Shown piece after piece: positions 1 through 9,419 of a DNA stretch of 64,000 nt. Every line of letters starts with the position of its first letter. The stretch's first letter is position 1. The stretch is taken from the NCBI GenBank assembly GCA_049671305.1, contig JBATUR010000035.1, positions 1 to 64,000 of the forward strand, written 5' to 3'. Under the pieces are notes generated by a model, which worked only from the letters and a program-made list of their open reading frames with translations, was not told the origin of the DNA and made no database searches. Position numbers and translations under genes: made by a program. Origin of the DNA: CADCTM01 sp049671305. Its GTDB lineage: Bacteria > Cyanobacteriota > Cyanobacteriia > Cyanobacteriales > Coleofasciculaceae.

Positions 1-3000
1 CAATATGTCGCCGCACATCTGCAATCACAGTTTGTTTGATTTTTTCTGCTGATAGTTGCCAGTTTTGACTAACTACTTCACACAGACGATTTAAACCATA
101 TTCTTCTTGGTTGAAGTTGAATGCTTCAGTAATTCCATCGGTATATAAAACGACGACATCGCCTGAATTTAAGTGGATTTTTTCGGTATTAATAAACTCA
201 ACGATATCATCTTCTAAGCCGATGTGAAAACCTAGATTTAATGTATTAATTTGCTCAGTTTTTCCTCCACGAACTACAATTACATCTTCATGCTGTCCAC
301 TTAAAGTAATAACATTATCGGCATAATCGAGTATGGAAAGTGTCATACTTTTGTAAGGGTTAATGCGTTGAATGTTTCCATAAATCGTGCGATTGAGAAT
401 ATCTAAGAATTGCACAGGATCAGTTTGATTGCTTTCCTGTAAGGTTCTAACTGCAGTTTGTACCATCAACATTAATACACCACTTTCTAAGCCATGTCCG
501 GTAACATCGCCAATGCCAATTTTAACTCGACCATCATGTTGTAGCACATCGTAGTAGTCACCGCCAACTTCATCAGCAGGTTTCATAAATGCCGCAATTT
601 CTAGTTGATTAATTGCTTCTAATTCTGCCTTTTTTGGTAACACCATTTCTTGTAGTTGTTTGGCAACATCAAGTTCAGCATTCAAACGGAAGTTTTCGGC
701 GCGGAGTTGTCGTAGATTAAGATGGGTTTTGATGCGCGCCAGAAGTTCATCTTTAGCTATAGGTTTGGCAAGATAATCGTTAGCACCAACATTTAATCCT
801 TGTACGAGAGCACTGACTTGTGTTTTGGCAGTTAACAAGAGGATCGGCAAGTCATTAGCAGGAAAGCGATCGCGTAGTTGTTGCGTCACTTCATAGCCAG
901 TCATACGCGGCATCATCACGTCAAGTAGGATTAAATCTGGTTTGAAACCACTTTTAATTATTTCTAACGCTTCTTGCCCGCTTGTCGCTTGGGTAAGGGC
1001 ATAATTTTGCATTGAAAGGTGGTTAACAAGGACTTGCAGATTAATTGGTTCATCATCTACAAGTAGAATTTTAAATTCACCAGAAATATCCGTTTTATTA
1101 TTGTTGTTTTTTGGGGAAGCCGTTGATAAACTTTCTTTTGAAATAATATTTGTAGTTATTAGATCTGTATTCGAGTTTAAGGCTTGAATTTGTACTTTTT
1201 CTAAATCTTTGATGATGGGAATTTGTTCGATTATTTCAACATCACCTTGGTAAACTGGTAAGGTAAAGGTAAACTGCGAACCAACACCAACTTTTGAAGC
1301 GATTGTTACCTCGCCACCGTGCAATTCTACTAGTTTTTTAGTAACAGCTAAACCTAAGCCAGTTCCACCATATTGACGAGCTGTGGAACCATCAGCTTGC
1401 TCAAAAGATTCAAAAATTCTGTCGAATTTATCTTCTGGAATGCCGATGCCTGTATCAGAAATAGTAATTGCCAGATGATTATCTACAACTTGTGCTGAGA
1501 CTTCTACTGTGCCACTATCTGTGAATTTAATTGCATTACCAACTAAGTTGTATAAAATTTGTTGGACGCGATTTTCATCAGCATAAACGGTGGGCATTTC
1601 CGGATGGATTGTGTTAAGAATTCGTAATTTTTTTTGCCCAATTAAAGTTTGGCTAAGGGTCAAAACTACCTGGGTAAGTTCTCGCATTCCAACAGGTTTG
1701 AGTTGGAGTTCAATTGTTGTATGCTTGAGTTGGGAAAAATCAAGAATATCATTAACTAGGTTGGATAATCTTCGCCCACTAAAAACAATCATTGATAAAT
1801 TAGAGATTGTAGTTGGGGGAAGTTGTCCTGTCACACCATCAATAAGTGATTCAGCAATGCCAATGATGCCATTAAGCGGTGTACGAAGTTCGTGAGAGGT
1901 ATTAGCTAAAAATTCATCTTTAACTTGGTCGAGGCGCTTTAAGTCTTGGTTTTGTGCTTCCAAAGTTGTAAAAGATTCTTGAAGTTGTCCTGCCATTCTA
2001 TTAAAAGACTTAGCGAGTTCCCCAACTTCATCATCACGTTGGATGTCTGCAGGACTAAAGTCACCATTAGCAATTTTTTGGGTTGCATACACCAACTGAT
2101 TTATTGGCGCGGCAACTTGATCACGCAGTACATAAAACAAGACAATTATTTCAACAAGCAGCGAAGTAAATCCTAGTATCAACACAAATCGCGCCGCATC
2201 TTTAGCTGGTTTAGTCACAATTTTTTTTGGTAAGACTGTCACTAAATACCAATCTGGCTCATCTATCCGTGCTACAGCTAGGTATTCATTATCTTGAACA
2301 TTGTCGATGATGACTTGGTTGGACTGCCGATTTTTTACTTGTTCAAATACTCGTTGTAAATGGCGATCCTCTGATTTTAAAATATCAAAATAGCCAGCTT
2401 TTTTTTGAATCTCATTCATTTTATCTGGATGAGCAATCAAGCGACCATCGCCTCGAAAGAGCATATTGTAACTTCCTTCAAGGTGTTTTTTCAAAGTCCG
2501 ATCTATCAGTTCATTTAAGATAATATCGTGTCCAATTGTAGCGATATGCCTGCCTGAAGCATCATCAACTGGAGTTACTAAAGACACCATCCAAACCTTG
2601 GCAACAAGGTCTAAGTAAAGACCTGTCCAGGCTGGTTTACGTTCTGGGTTATTTTTTTTGTCAGAAGCCGAAAAAAACTCTTCCTTGCGAATATCAACAT
2701 CCGCCTTCGCCTCTAGTCCCCACGGTACTTCAGGCCAATAATTAACGACAATATTTTCTGGAGCATTAATATAGGTATCAACAAAGCGGTTATGCCAAGC
2801 CGGACCATAGGCATTAGCAAGGTCATAAAAGGTGAGTACACGCCGACGAATATCTGCGTTAATTTTAACTTCTGGAGCAATAAATACACCTGCAAATCGA
2901 GTGGTATCAAAGTTTTTAGGTGACTGGTCTTTGGGGCGGTTGTGTGTTGTGCCATCAGACCACTTGACAAACAATTTATCGAATTCTGCTTGAGGATCGC

Positions 3001-3274
3001 GATCGCCAAATTCCTTAAGTCGGCGCTCTAAATCTTTCTTAAGTACATCATGATTATCTATAGCTAAGGTAAATACAGTTCGTTCACGTTGCCCTCTTTC
3101 TGTAATATACTTGCTGAGTCTATCTAGGCTTTCAGTTGTCAGACTTGAGACTAAATGAAAATAACTAATTGTCGTAGATAAAATAATTACTGCACTGATT
3201 CTCAAACCCATCTGAATCAGTGTCTGGCGGGTTAAAGATTTCTTAGGTTTGGACTTGGGCATAAATAAATTCAT
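1..3274 (-). CDS. Hybrid sensor: Cache-HAMP-histidine kinase-receiver-SpoIIE/PP2C phosphatase (3' end beyond window)
   Basis: Read directly on the minus strand from an ATG at 3274 with no stop before base 1, so at least 1091 residues are visible and the C-terminus is missing. Order: membrane segment near residues 22-42, a periplasmic Cache-like sensor to about 350, a second membrane segment, HAMP about 386-440, HisKA with phospho-acceptor His461 in SHELRTPLNG, HATPase_c about 560-690 (GGTGLGLAVTKK), receiver with Asp785 in LLDVMMPRMTG, then a SpoIIE-type PP2C domain from about 860 (DEVGGDYYDV, GDVTGHGLES). The family couples an extracellular signal, phosphorelay and a Ser/Thr phosphatase, usually acting on anti-sigma-type partners; no partner gene is visible here. 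No clear Shine-Dalgarno precedes 3274; an in-frame ATG at 3262 is an alternative start. Confidence 0.9.
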   Translation of the reverse strand, partial: MNLFMPKSKPKKSLTRQTLIQMGLRISAVIILSTTISYFHLVSSLTTESLDRLSKYITERGQRERTVFTLAIDNHDVLKKDLERRLKEFGDRDPQAEFDKLFVKWSDGTTHNRPKDQSPKNFDTTRFAGVFIAPEVKINADIRRRVLTFYDLANAYGPAWHNRFVDTYINAPENIVVNYWPEVPWGLEAKADVDIRKEEFFSASDKKNNPERKPAWTGLYLDLVAKVWMVSLVTPVDDASGRHIATIGHDIILNELIDRTLKKHLEGSYNMLFRGDGRLIAHPDKMNEIQKKAGYFDILKSEDRHLQRVFEQVKNRQSNQVIIDNVQDNEYLAVARIDEPDWYLVTVLPKKIVTKPAKDAARFVLILGFTSLLVEIIVLFYVLRDQVAAPINQLVYATQKIANGDFSPADIQRDDEVGELAKSFNRMAGQLQESFTTLEAQNQDLKRLDQVKDEFLANTSHELRTPLNGIIGIAESLIDGVTGQLPPTTISNLSMIVFSGRRLSNLVNDILDFSQLKHTTIELQLKPVGMRELTQVVLTLSQTLIGQKKLRILNTIHPEMPTVYADENRVQQILYNLVGNAIKFTDSGTVEVSAQVVDNHLAITISDTGIGIPEDKFDRIFESFEQADGSTARQYGGTGLGLAVTKKLVELHGGEVTIASKVGVGSQFTFTLPVYQGDVEIIEQIPIIKDLEKVQIQALNSNTDLITTNIISKESLSTASPKNNNNKTDISGEFKILLVDDEPINLQVLVNHLSMQNYALTQATSGQEALEIIKSGFKPDLILLDVMMPRMTGYEVTQQLRDRFPANDLPILLLTAKTQVSALVQGLNVGANDYLAKPIAKDELLARIKTHLNLRQLRAENFRLNAELDVAKQLQEMVLPKKAELEAINQLEIAAFMKPADEVGGDYYDVLQHDGRVKIGIGDVTGHGLESGVLMLMVQTAVRTLQESNQTDPVQFLDILNRTIYGNIQRINPYKSMTLSILDYADNVITLSGQHEDVIVVRGGKTEQINTLNLGFHIGLEDDIVEFINTEKIHLNSGDVVVLYTDGITEAFNFNQEEYGLNRLCEVVSQNWQLSAEKIKQTVIADVRRHI

Positions 3275-3822
3275 CGTCACAAGGATGATCTAGACAAACT
3301 TTCAAGAGTAAGGTTATATATTCTTCAGTCCTCACAAGCTGATATCAGTAAAATTTTTTGCTGTTTGAGCAGTTTAGTCAAAAGCAAGTGAGTTCTATAT
3401 ATCTGAGCCTTGGCTATTTTGCCTTGCTAAATTAACTAGTCACCCTGCCCGTATTACACCCACTTGATAACTTTGGTGTCTGCTCTCTCTGGAGGGCGCA
3501 TGGAGTTTTATTTTTCTGCAAGACCCTGAAAAAGAGGCAATGTTAGACAAAGCGAGTGCAAAAACACTTCGTTTCAGGATAACTCAATTAATTAAAATTT
3601 TGCAGCATTGTATAACTAACGATAGTACGCAATACAAAATTTCAACTAAGGCAGCAAGAGTGTCGTATCAATTGCGGATGATTTAGGCAGCCAAAAATTA
3701 GTTTTTTAGGTGAAACAAAAAACATCGTTAGATTTTGGCAAAGCGCTTACAGGATTGAATATGATTACTTATTTACTGCTACCAATATTATTTTGTTTAG
3801 TAGAGTAGTTATTAAGACAATT
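3275..3822. other. Intergenic region, divergent
   Basis: 548 bases between two divergently transcribed genes, so it should hold both promoters; no convincing -35/-10 pair stands out. A 48-codon plus-strand ORF (3540-3686) is present, but its AGAGG is only two bases from the ATG and I do not call it. Confidence 0.5.
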
Positions 3823-5628
3823 ATGAGTGCCAACGAAGAGAACAAAGAGACAACCCAGAATACAGTACTTTTTGGTTCAGAAAACCAACCCTGGCAGCAA
3901 ATTTGCTCAAATTTAGGTATTGGTGGCAAACTAAAAGTATCGCCGCCTGAACAAGATCCGTGCTGTCTATACGATAAGATACCTGGCATCTCTTGCCGCG
4001 ACTTTCAGCTATCCCCAAATGGTCTAACTTCTGAGCAACGTCAGATAGCCCTCAACCAGTTGCATGAGTACCAGTCTCAGCAGCAGGCGCACTTCCTCGG
4101 CTATCAGACGAACCAAAAACTTGATTATGAAGATGATCTAAAACGATACCTCAACTTCTTTCTCAATAACCTTGGCGATCCTTTTAAGAGCGGTAACTTT
4201 AGCGTTAACAGCAAGTTCATGGAACGCGCCGTACTAGATTACTACGCCGCTCTGTGGAACGCACGTTGGCCTCATGACCCCAAAGACCCAGAATCTTACT
4301 GGGGCTACGTCCTAACGATGGGTTCGAGTGAAGGTAATTTATATGGTATGTGGAACGCACGGGATTATCTGACGGGTAAGTTCTTACTAGATGACCCGGA
4401 TGCTGAAGAAGATGCCAAACAAGCTAGTCGAGACAGTCAGCCACGTTCAGTGCCGCGCCGCCTTATTTACCAAAAGACTCGCCCACCACAGGACAACCCG
4501 AACGCATTCACTCCTGTAGCATTTTACTCAGAAGACACGCACTACTCGATCATCAAAGCAATGCAGGTGCTAGAGATCAAAACATTCTATGAACTCGGCA
4601 CAGAGCATTATCCAGACGATAATCCCCTCGCACCGGGCAAACCCTGGGCAAAAGAAGTACCGTCCGAGGACGGTAGCGCAGGTTCTGGCTCAGTTGACAT
4701 TAAAAAGCTAGTCAAGCTTGTAGAATTTTTTGCTTCTAGGGGATATCCTATCCTCGTGTGCTTCAACTACGGCACGGCGTTCAAAGGTGCATACGATGAT
4801 GTAGAAAGGGCAGGCAAGGCGCTGATGCCCATTCTTGAAAAATACGGGCTATACGAGCGCAAGGTACATTATGACCCCGATCGCCCAGAAAAGTACGACA
4901 TCCGCAATGGTTTCTGGTTTCATGTCGATGGCGCTCTCGGTGCTGCCTATATGCCGTTTGTCGAAATGGCTTACAATGCTGGACAAATCGAGCAGCGTGG
5001 CTCAAACTTTGACTTCCGCTTACCTTTCGTACACTCACTTGTTATGAGCGGACACAAGTGGATTGGTGCGCCGTGGCCCTGCGGCATCTATATGACCAAA
5101 ACCAAATTCCAGCTACGCCCCCCTGACCAACCAGAGTACATCGGTTCTCCAGACACTACATTTGCTGGCTCTCGCAACGGCTTTTCTGCCATGATTTTCT
5201 GGGATTACTTGGCTAAAAATTCCTACAAGGCACAAATTGAAAAAGCACTTTACACAGAGAATCTGGCAACTTATGCTTACCAAAAGCTACGTCAACTTCA
5301 GGAGAAGTTGCAAAAGGATCTGTGGGTTGAACACACATCACTGTCACTGACGATTCGCTTCAAACAGCCAAATCCTGATATTGTCTTCAAATATTCTTTG
5401 TCCTGCGAGTCTTTATATGTTTGTGAAGAAAAGCGCCAATATTCCCACATTTTTATAATGGCTCATGTCACTAACCAGCTAATTGATCAGTTGATTGCTG
5501 ATCTGAGTCAAACTGATGCTTTTCCAGAGCAAGATACTCGGATATCGCAACCAAAGAGCGAGGTTATTGTTGCCGAGGCAGCTAAGAAACTTCTCCATAT
5601 TCCCCATACTGGACGTGGTTTTAAGTAA
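3823..5628 (+). CDS. PLP-dependent group II decarboxylase (histidine/aromatic amino acid decarboxylase-like)
   Basis: About 601 residues from the ATG at 3823; the frame stays open to 3793, but the extra ten residues look unrelated. The fold-type I PLP decarboxylase signature is clear: FHVDGALGAAY supplies the conserved Asp that pairs with the pyridine nitrogen, and VMSGHKWIGAP contains the Schiff-base Lys412. The family removes the alpha-carboxyl group of an amino acid to give an amine and CO2. The layout, with a long N-terminal extension and tail, recalls histidine decarboxylase-like enzymes of cyanobacteria and plants rather than glutamate decarboxylase; the substrate cannot be read from sequence. 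It stands alone, followed by a strong hairpin terminator. Confidence 0.85.
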   Translation: MSANEENKETTQNTVLFGSENQPWQQICSNLGIGGKLKVSPPEQDPCCLYDKIPGISCRDFQLSPNGLTSEQRQIALNQLHEYQSQQQAHFLGYQTNQKLDYEDDLKRYLNFFLNNLGDPFKSGNFSVNSKFMERAVLDYYAALWNARWPHDPKDPESYWGYVLTMGSSEGNLYGMWNARDYLTGKFLLDDPDAEEDAKQASRDSQPRSVPRRLIYQKTRPPQDNPNAFTPVAFYSEDTHYSIIKAMQVLEIKTFYELGTEHYPDDNPLAPGKPWAKEVPSEDGSAGSGSVDIKKLVKLVEFFASRGYPILVCFNYGTAFKGAYDDVERAGKALMPILEKYGLYERKVHYDPDRPEKYDIRNGFWFHVDGALGAAYMPFVEMAYNAGQIEQRGSNFDFRLPFVHSLVMSGHKWIGAPWPCGIYMTKTKFQLRPPDQPEYIGSPDTTFAGSRNGFSAMIFWDYLAKNSYKAQIEKALYTENLATYAYQKLRQLQEKLQKDLWVEHTSLSLTIRFKQPNPDIVFKYSLSCESLYVCEEKRQYSHIFIMAHVTNQLIDQLIADLSQTDAFPEQDTRISQPKSEVIVAEAAKKLLHIPHTGRGFK

Positions 5629-5640
5629 AAGTAGAAAGTG

Positions 5641-5685
5641 CTAAAAGCCTGAAATAGTTGCCTAGATATAATTTTAGGCTTTTAG
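5641..5685 (+). terminator. Hairpin terminator after the PLP decarboxylase
   Basis: A 15-bp stem, 5641-5655 with 5671-5685, contains one G-T pair; the loop is 15 bases. The 3' arm is T-rich (AGGCTTTTAG), starting 12 bases after the stop codon. Confidence 0.7.
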
Positions 5686-5922
5686 TCGCAAAAGTTATTC
5701 AGCCTGAAATCATACTCAATTAACAATATCTATGTCACCCTAAATCAAACAAAATAGTTCAGACCATATATTGGGGAGCAACTGTTAGCCTACTCTAATT
5801 ATTAATAATTGTAAATTTACTAATTCAAAGCCTAGAAACCTCATGGCAACGTAGATAAACTAAACAACAGTGCAGATGTACTGATAGTTTCTCCCCAAAG
5901 AGTGCGAGACGTTAAAGCCTGA

Positions 5923-8900
5923 ATGATTCCGCTACAACTAACACTAAAAAACTTCCTCAGCTACCGCGACGCCATACTAGACTTTCGCGGACTACACACC
6001 GCTTGTATCTGCGGTGCCAATGGTGCTGGCAAATCATCACTTCTAGAAGCAATAACTTGGGCAGTCTGGGGCGAAAGCCGTGCTGCCACAGAAGATGATA
6101 TTATCCACGCTGGGGAAAAAGATGTTCGAGTAGATTTCATCTTTCAAAATAACCAACAAACTCATCGGATTATTCGCACTCGTAACCGTGGACAAACTAG
6201 TGCTTTAGAATTTCAAATTGAAACAGATTCGGGTTTTCGTTCCTTAACTGAAAAAGGAATGCGGGCGACACAACAGCAGATTTCCAATCATCTTAAGCTG
6301 GATTATGATACCTTTGTTAACTCAGCTTATCTACGTCAAGGTCGCGCTGATGAATTTATGCTCCGGCGTCCTAGTGAACGTAAACAAATTTTGGCTGACT
6401 TGCTCAAACTCAATCAGTATGAAGATTTAGCTGAACAAGCAAAAGATTTATCACGTCAATATAAAGGGCAGGCAGAACAATTAGAGCAAAGTCAAGCTCA
6501 GATTTTGCAACAATTGCAACAAAGAGAATCAACACAAGAGCAACAGTCTTTAATTGAAACGACTATTCAACAATTGCAACAAGCTCAAGAAACTGACCAA
6601 CAACAACTGCAACAACGACAAACTGTACAAAATCAGCGTAGTAATTGGCAGCAACAATTGAGTTTTGTACGGCAACAATATCAAAACCTAAAATTGGATG
6701 GCGATCGCATATCTCAAGACATCACTGCTGCCACGACACAACAACAGCAACTTCTCAGCTTAATTAATCAAGAAGATACCATCAAAGCAGGTTTTGCTGA
6801 ATACCATCATCTGCAACAAGAAGATGAACTTCTCACGACTAAATTTCAATCATATCAAGAAGCTCAACAACAGCAAACTCATCTACAAAAGCAATTAACT
6901 CAACTTGTGAATGAGCTTAATTTGCAAATTCGCCAAACTCAAACCCAACTAGAAGCTTTACGTCCTCAAGAACAAGAAATTAGCGAGGCATTATCACAGT
7001 CTAAAGATGTTGCTTTGGGACTTGAACAACTTCGTAATGCCAGATTTCGCCTTAAGCAGTTGGATCAATTGCAATTACAGGTATCTCCCTTACTGCAACG
7101 TCGCAATGCACTACATACTCAGGTTGATCGCGCCCAAGCTCAACTTAGTGCCAAACTAGAAGCATTACGCTCGTCGGAGTTGCAGTTAAATTCTCAAATT
7201 GCCACGACTCCACAATTGCGGCAAACAGTACTGCAAGTTGATGTAACTATTGGACAATTGGAGAAAAAGCGAGTTTATCAACAGCGAGTCCAGGAAAAAG
7301 GCTTAGAAAGACGGCATTTTCAGGAACGTTTGTTAGAAAATCAACGGCGTTATGAAGATCAAATTGCTGAATTAACGCAAAAATTACAATTGTTGCAAAA
7401 ACAAAATGCAACTTGCCCATTATGTGATCGCCCTTTAGATGAAGCGCATGGACGCCATGTTATCCAAAAAACTACGGCAGAGCAACAAGATGTGCAAAAT
7501 CAATTTTGGGTAGTACGAGAACAATTAGCAGTTTGCGATCGCGAATTACAAGTATTGCGAAATGAATATGCTGAACTTGCTCGCGAACTTTCTGATTATG
7601 ATCAACTACGAGAACAACGTGGAGAACTTGCCGCCCGACTAGAAGCAACTGATGATGTTTATGACCGATTGTATGAAATTTCTGAAGAAAAAGCCCAACT
7701 AGAGCGATCGCTTAATCTTGGTGTATATGCCGTTGATTTGCAAGAAGACTTACAACAAATTGATTTACAATTACAACAACTTAACTATAGTGAGCAAACT
7801 CATGCCCTGACACGCGGCGAAGTAGACCGCTTACGTTGGGCAGAAATTAAACAAGCTAAACTCGAAGAAGCACAACGGCGTCAAGGCAAAATTGACGAAC
7901 GAAAACCACAACTGCAAGCACAAATTGATCGCCTACAAACTTCTTTGTTAGAGTTACAAACTAGCTCCGAATTAAAGCGAGAACTAAATGCTATTGAGCA
8001 AAACATAGCAGAAATTGGTTACAATTTAACTGAACATAACAAGCTGCGGACAGCTTTACGAAAAGCTCAATCTTGGCAATTACGCTATCAAGAATTAAGC
8101 GTTGCTCAACAACAATATCCTCAAATTTGCCAACGCCTAACCTCACTAAATCAAACTTTAGAAGCACGGCGCACTGAACAGGAAACAGTTAATTTACAAT
8201 TAGAAAATATTGTCAAACAATTAGAACAATATCCCGACGCTACAAGCGAGATCAAGACTTTAGAAATGCAAATGCAGCAGCGTCGTAGACAATTAGATGA
8301 ACAACTAAGTCAAGCGGGGCGTTTGCAGCAGCGATTTAGTCAGTATGAGCTATGGCAAACTCAATATGACAAGCAACAACAACAGTTTCAAGACTTACAA
8401 AAGCAATATCGCATTCATCAAGAATTAGCTTTGGCTTTTGGGAAAAATGGCATACAAGCTTTGATGATTGAGAATATCTTACCTCAGCTAGAGGCAGAAA
8501 CTAATCATATTCTTGCCCGTTTAACGGGAAATCAACTGCACGTGCAAATTGTCACACAAAAAGCAGGGCGTCGTGGCAGTAAGAAAACCACAAAATTGAT
8601 TGATACCCTTGATATTTTAATTGCCGATGCCAGTGGTACGCGACCTTATGAAACTTATTCCGGGGGGGAGGCATTTCGGATTAATTTTTCGATACGTTTA
8701 GCATTAGCGCGACTTTTGGCGCAACGATCTGGGACATCGTTACAAATGTTAATTGTTGATGAAGGCTTTGGGACACAGGATGCGGAAGGATGCGATCGCT
8801 TAATTGCCGCCATAAATGCGATCGCCTCAGATTTTTCCTGTATTTTGACCGTAACCCATATGCCTCAATTCAAGGAAGCCTTTCAGACACGTATTGAAGT

Positions 8901-8943
8901 CCTGAAAACTCAACAAGGCTCTAAATTAAGCCTTTCGATGTAA
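5923..8943 (+). CDS. sbcC: SbcC/Rad50-like ATPase subunit of a DNA nuclease
   Basis: 1006 residues. The N-terminal Walker A is GANGAGKSS (about residues 34-42). Two long Gln/Leu-rich coiled-coil arms flank a zinc hook CPLC at 498-501. The C-terminal ABC signature TYSGGEAFRI (about 911-920) and Walker B MLIVDEGFG with Asp946/Glu947 complete the split ATPase head. The family works with the SbcD/Mre11 nuclease to cleave hairpins and process double-strand ends. No sbcD lies in this window, so the partner must be elsewhere. The Gln-rich arms reflect heptad coiled coil, not an expanded triplet repeat. The stop is followed by a compact hairpin. Confidence 0.95.
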   Translation: MIPLQLTLKNFLSYRDAILDFRGLHTACICGANGAGKSSLLEAITWAVWGESRAATEDDIIHAGEKDVRVDFIFQNNQQTHRIIRTRNRGQTSALEFQIETDSGFRSLTEKGMRATQQQISNHLKLDYDTFVNSAYLRQGRADEFMLRRPSERKQILADLLKLNQYEDLAEQAKDLSRQYKGQAEQLEQSQAQILQQLQQRESTQEQQSLIETTIQQLQQAQETDQQQLQQRQTVQNQRSNWQQQLSFVRQQYQNLKLDGDRISQDITAATTQQQQLLSLINQEDTIKAGFAEYHHLQQEDELLTTKFQSYQEAQQQQTHLQKQLTQLVNELNLQIRQTQTQLEALRPQEQEISEALSQSKDVALGLEQLRNARFRLKQLDQLQLQVSPLLQRRNALHTQVDRAQAQLSAKLEALRSSELQLNSQIATTPQLRQTVLQVDVTIGQLEKKRVYQQRVQEKGLERRHFQERLLENQRRYEDQIAELTQKLQLLQKQNATCPLCDRPLDEAHGRHVIQKTTAEQQDVQNQFWVVREQLAVCDRELQVLRNEYAELARELSDYDQLREQRGELAARLEATDDVYDRLYEISEEKAQLERSLNLGVYAVDLQEDLQQIDLQLQQLNYSEQTHALTRGEVDRLRWAEIKQAKLEEAQRRQGKIDERKPQLQAQIDRLQTSLLELQTSSELKRELNAIEQNIAEIGYNLTEHNKLRTALRKAQSWQLRYQELSVAQQQYPQICQRLTSLNQTLEARRTEQETVNLQLENIVKQLEQYPDATSEIKTLEMQMQQRRRQLDEQLSQAGRLQQRFSQYELWQTQYDKQQQQFQDLQKQYRIHQELALAFGKNGIQALMIENILPQLEAETNHILARLTGNQLHVQIVTQKAGRRGSKKTTKLIDTLDILIADASGTRPYETYSGGEAFRINFSIRLALARLLAQRSGTSLQMLIVDEGFGTQDAEGCDRLIAAINAIASDFSCILTVTHMPQFKEAFQTRIEVLKTQQGSKLSLSM

Positions 8944-9419
8944 TACAATGTTATACAAAGATTATTAAAATGAATATTAACAGAAATATCCGTAAAGTTA
9001 CGGATATTAGAGAGGATCTATAAGGTTTATGGTATTAATATACCCAAACTGGATTAACGGTATTAAATTCTAGACCAGCAACCATGTCTTACTTATATTT
9101 CCCATAACAAAAATCTGCTCAAAACTTGACTTGTGCTAGTTGAGACTAAAATATCAGGGTTTATAGATTACTCAATCACTTAGATAATCATCATTTTTTG
9201 ACATAACAAACTTATATACCAGGGAGAAGTTAACTTTAGAGCAAGTGAAGCTGAGACGGAAACTTTCTTAAGATAAGACAAAAATTTTGGTAGTCAAATC
9301 ATAACTGTATCCAAACAGCAGTTATTTAGTGAGATTGAGGCTATAAAAGAAAAAAAAACAACAACTGAGTCATCCGAATTGGATCTTACAGCCCCCACAG
9401 GGGAAGAAGAGGATCGCGA
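8944..9419. other. Intergenic region with terminator-like hairpin
   Basis: 476 bases between two plus-strand genes. It contains the hairpin at 8985-9008 and an A-rich stretch near 9349-9363 upstream of the next gene. No ORF is supported. Confidence 0.5.
8985..9008 (+). terminator. Hairpin after sbcC
   Basis: Perfect 11-bp inverted repeat AATATCCGTAA / TTACGGATATT with almost no loop, 40 bases after the sbcC stop. There is no U-run, so it may act as an mRNA end protector or another DNA site rather than a classic terminator. Confidence 0.45.

Noticed and set aside
3540..3686. 48-codon plus-strand ORF in the first intergenic region
   Set aside because: Shine-Dalgarno-like AGAGG is too close to the ATG and the peptide matches nothing I know.
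6420..8420. Gln-rich low-complexity repeats in sbcC
   Set aside because: This is the normal heptad coiled coil of the SbcC arms, not a microsatellite.
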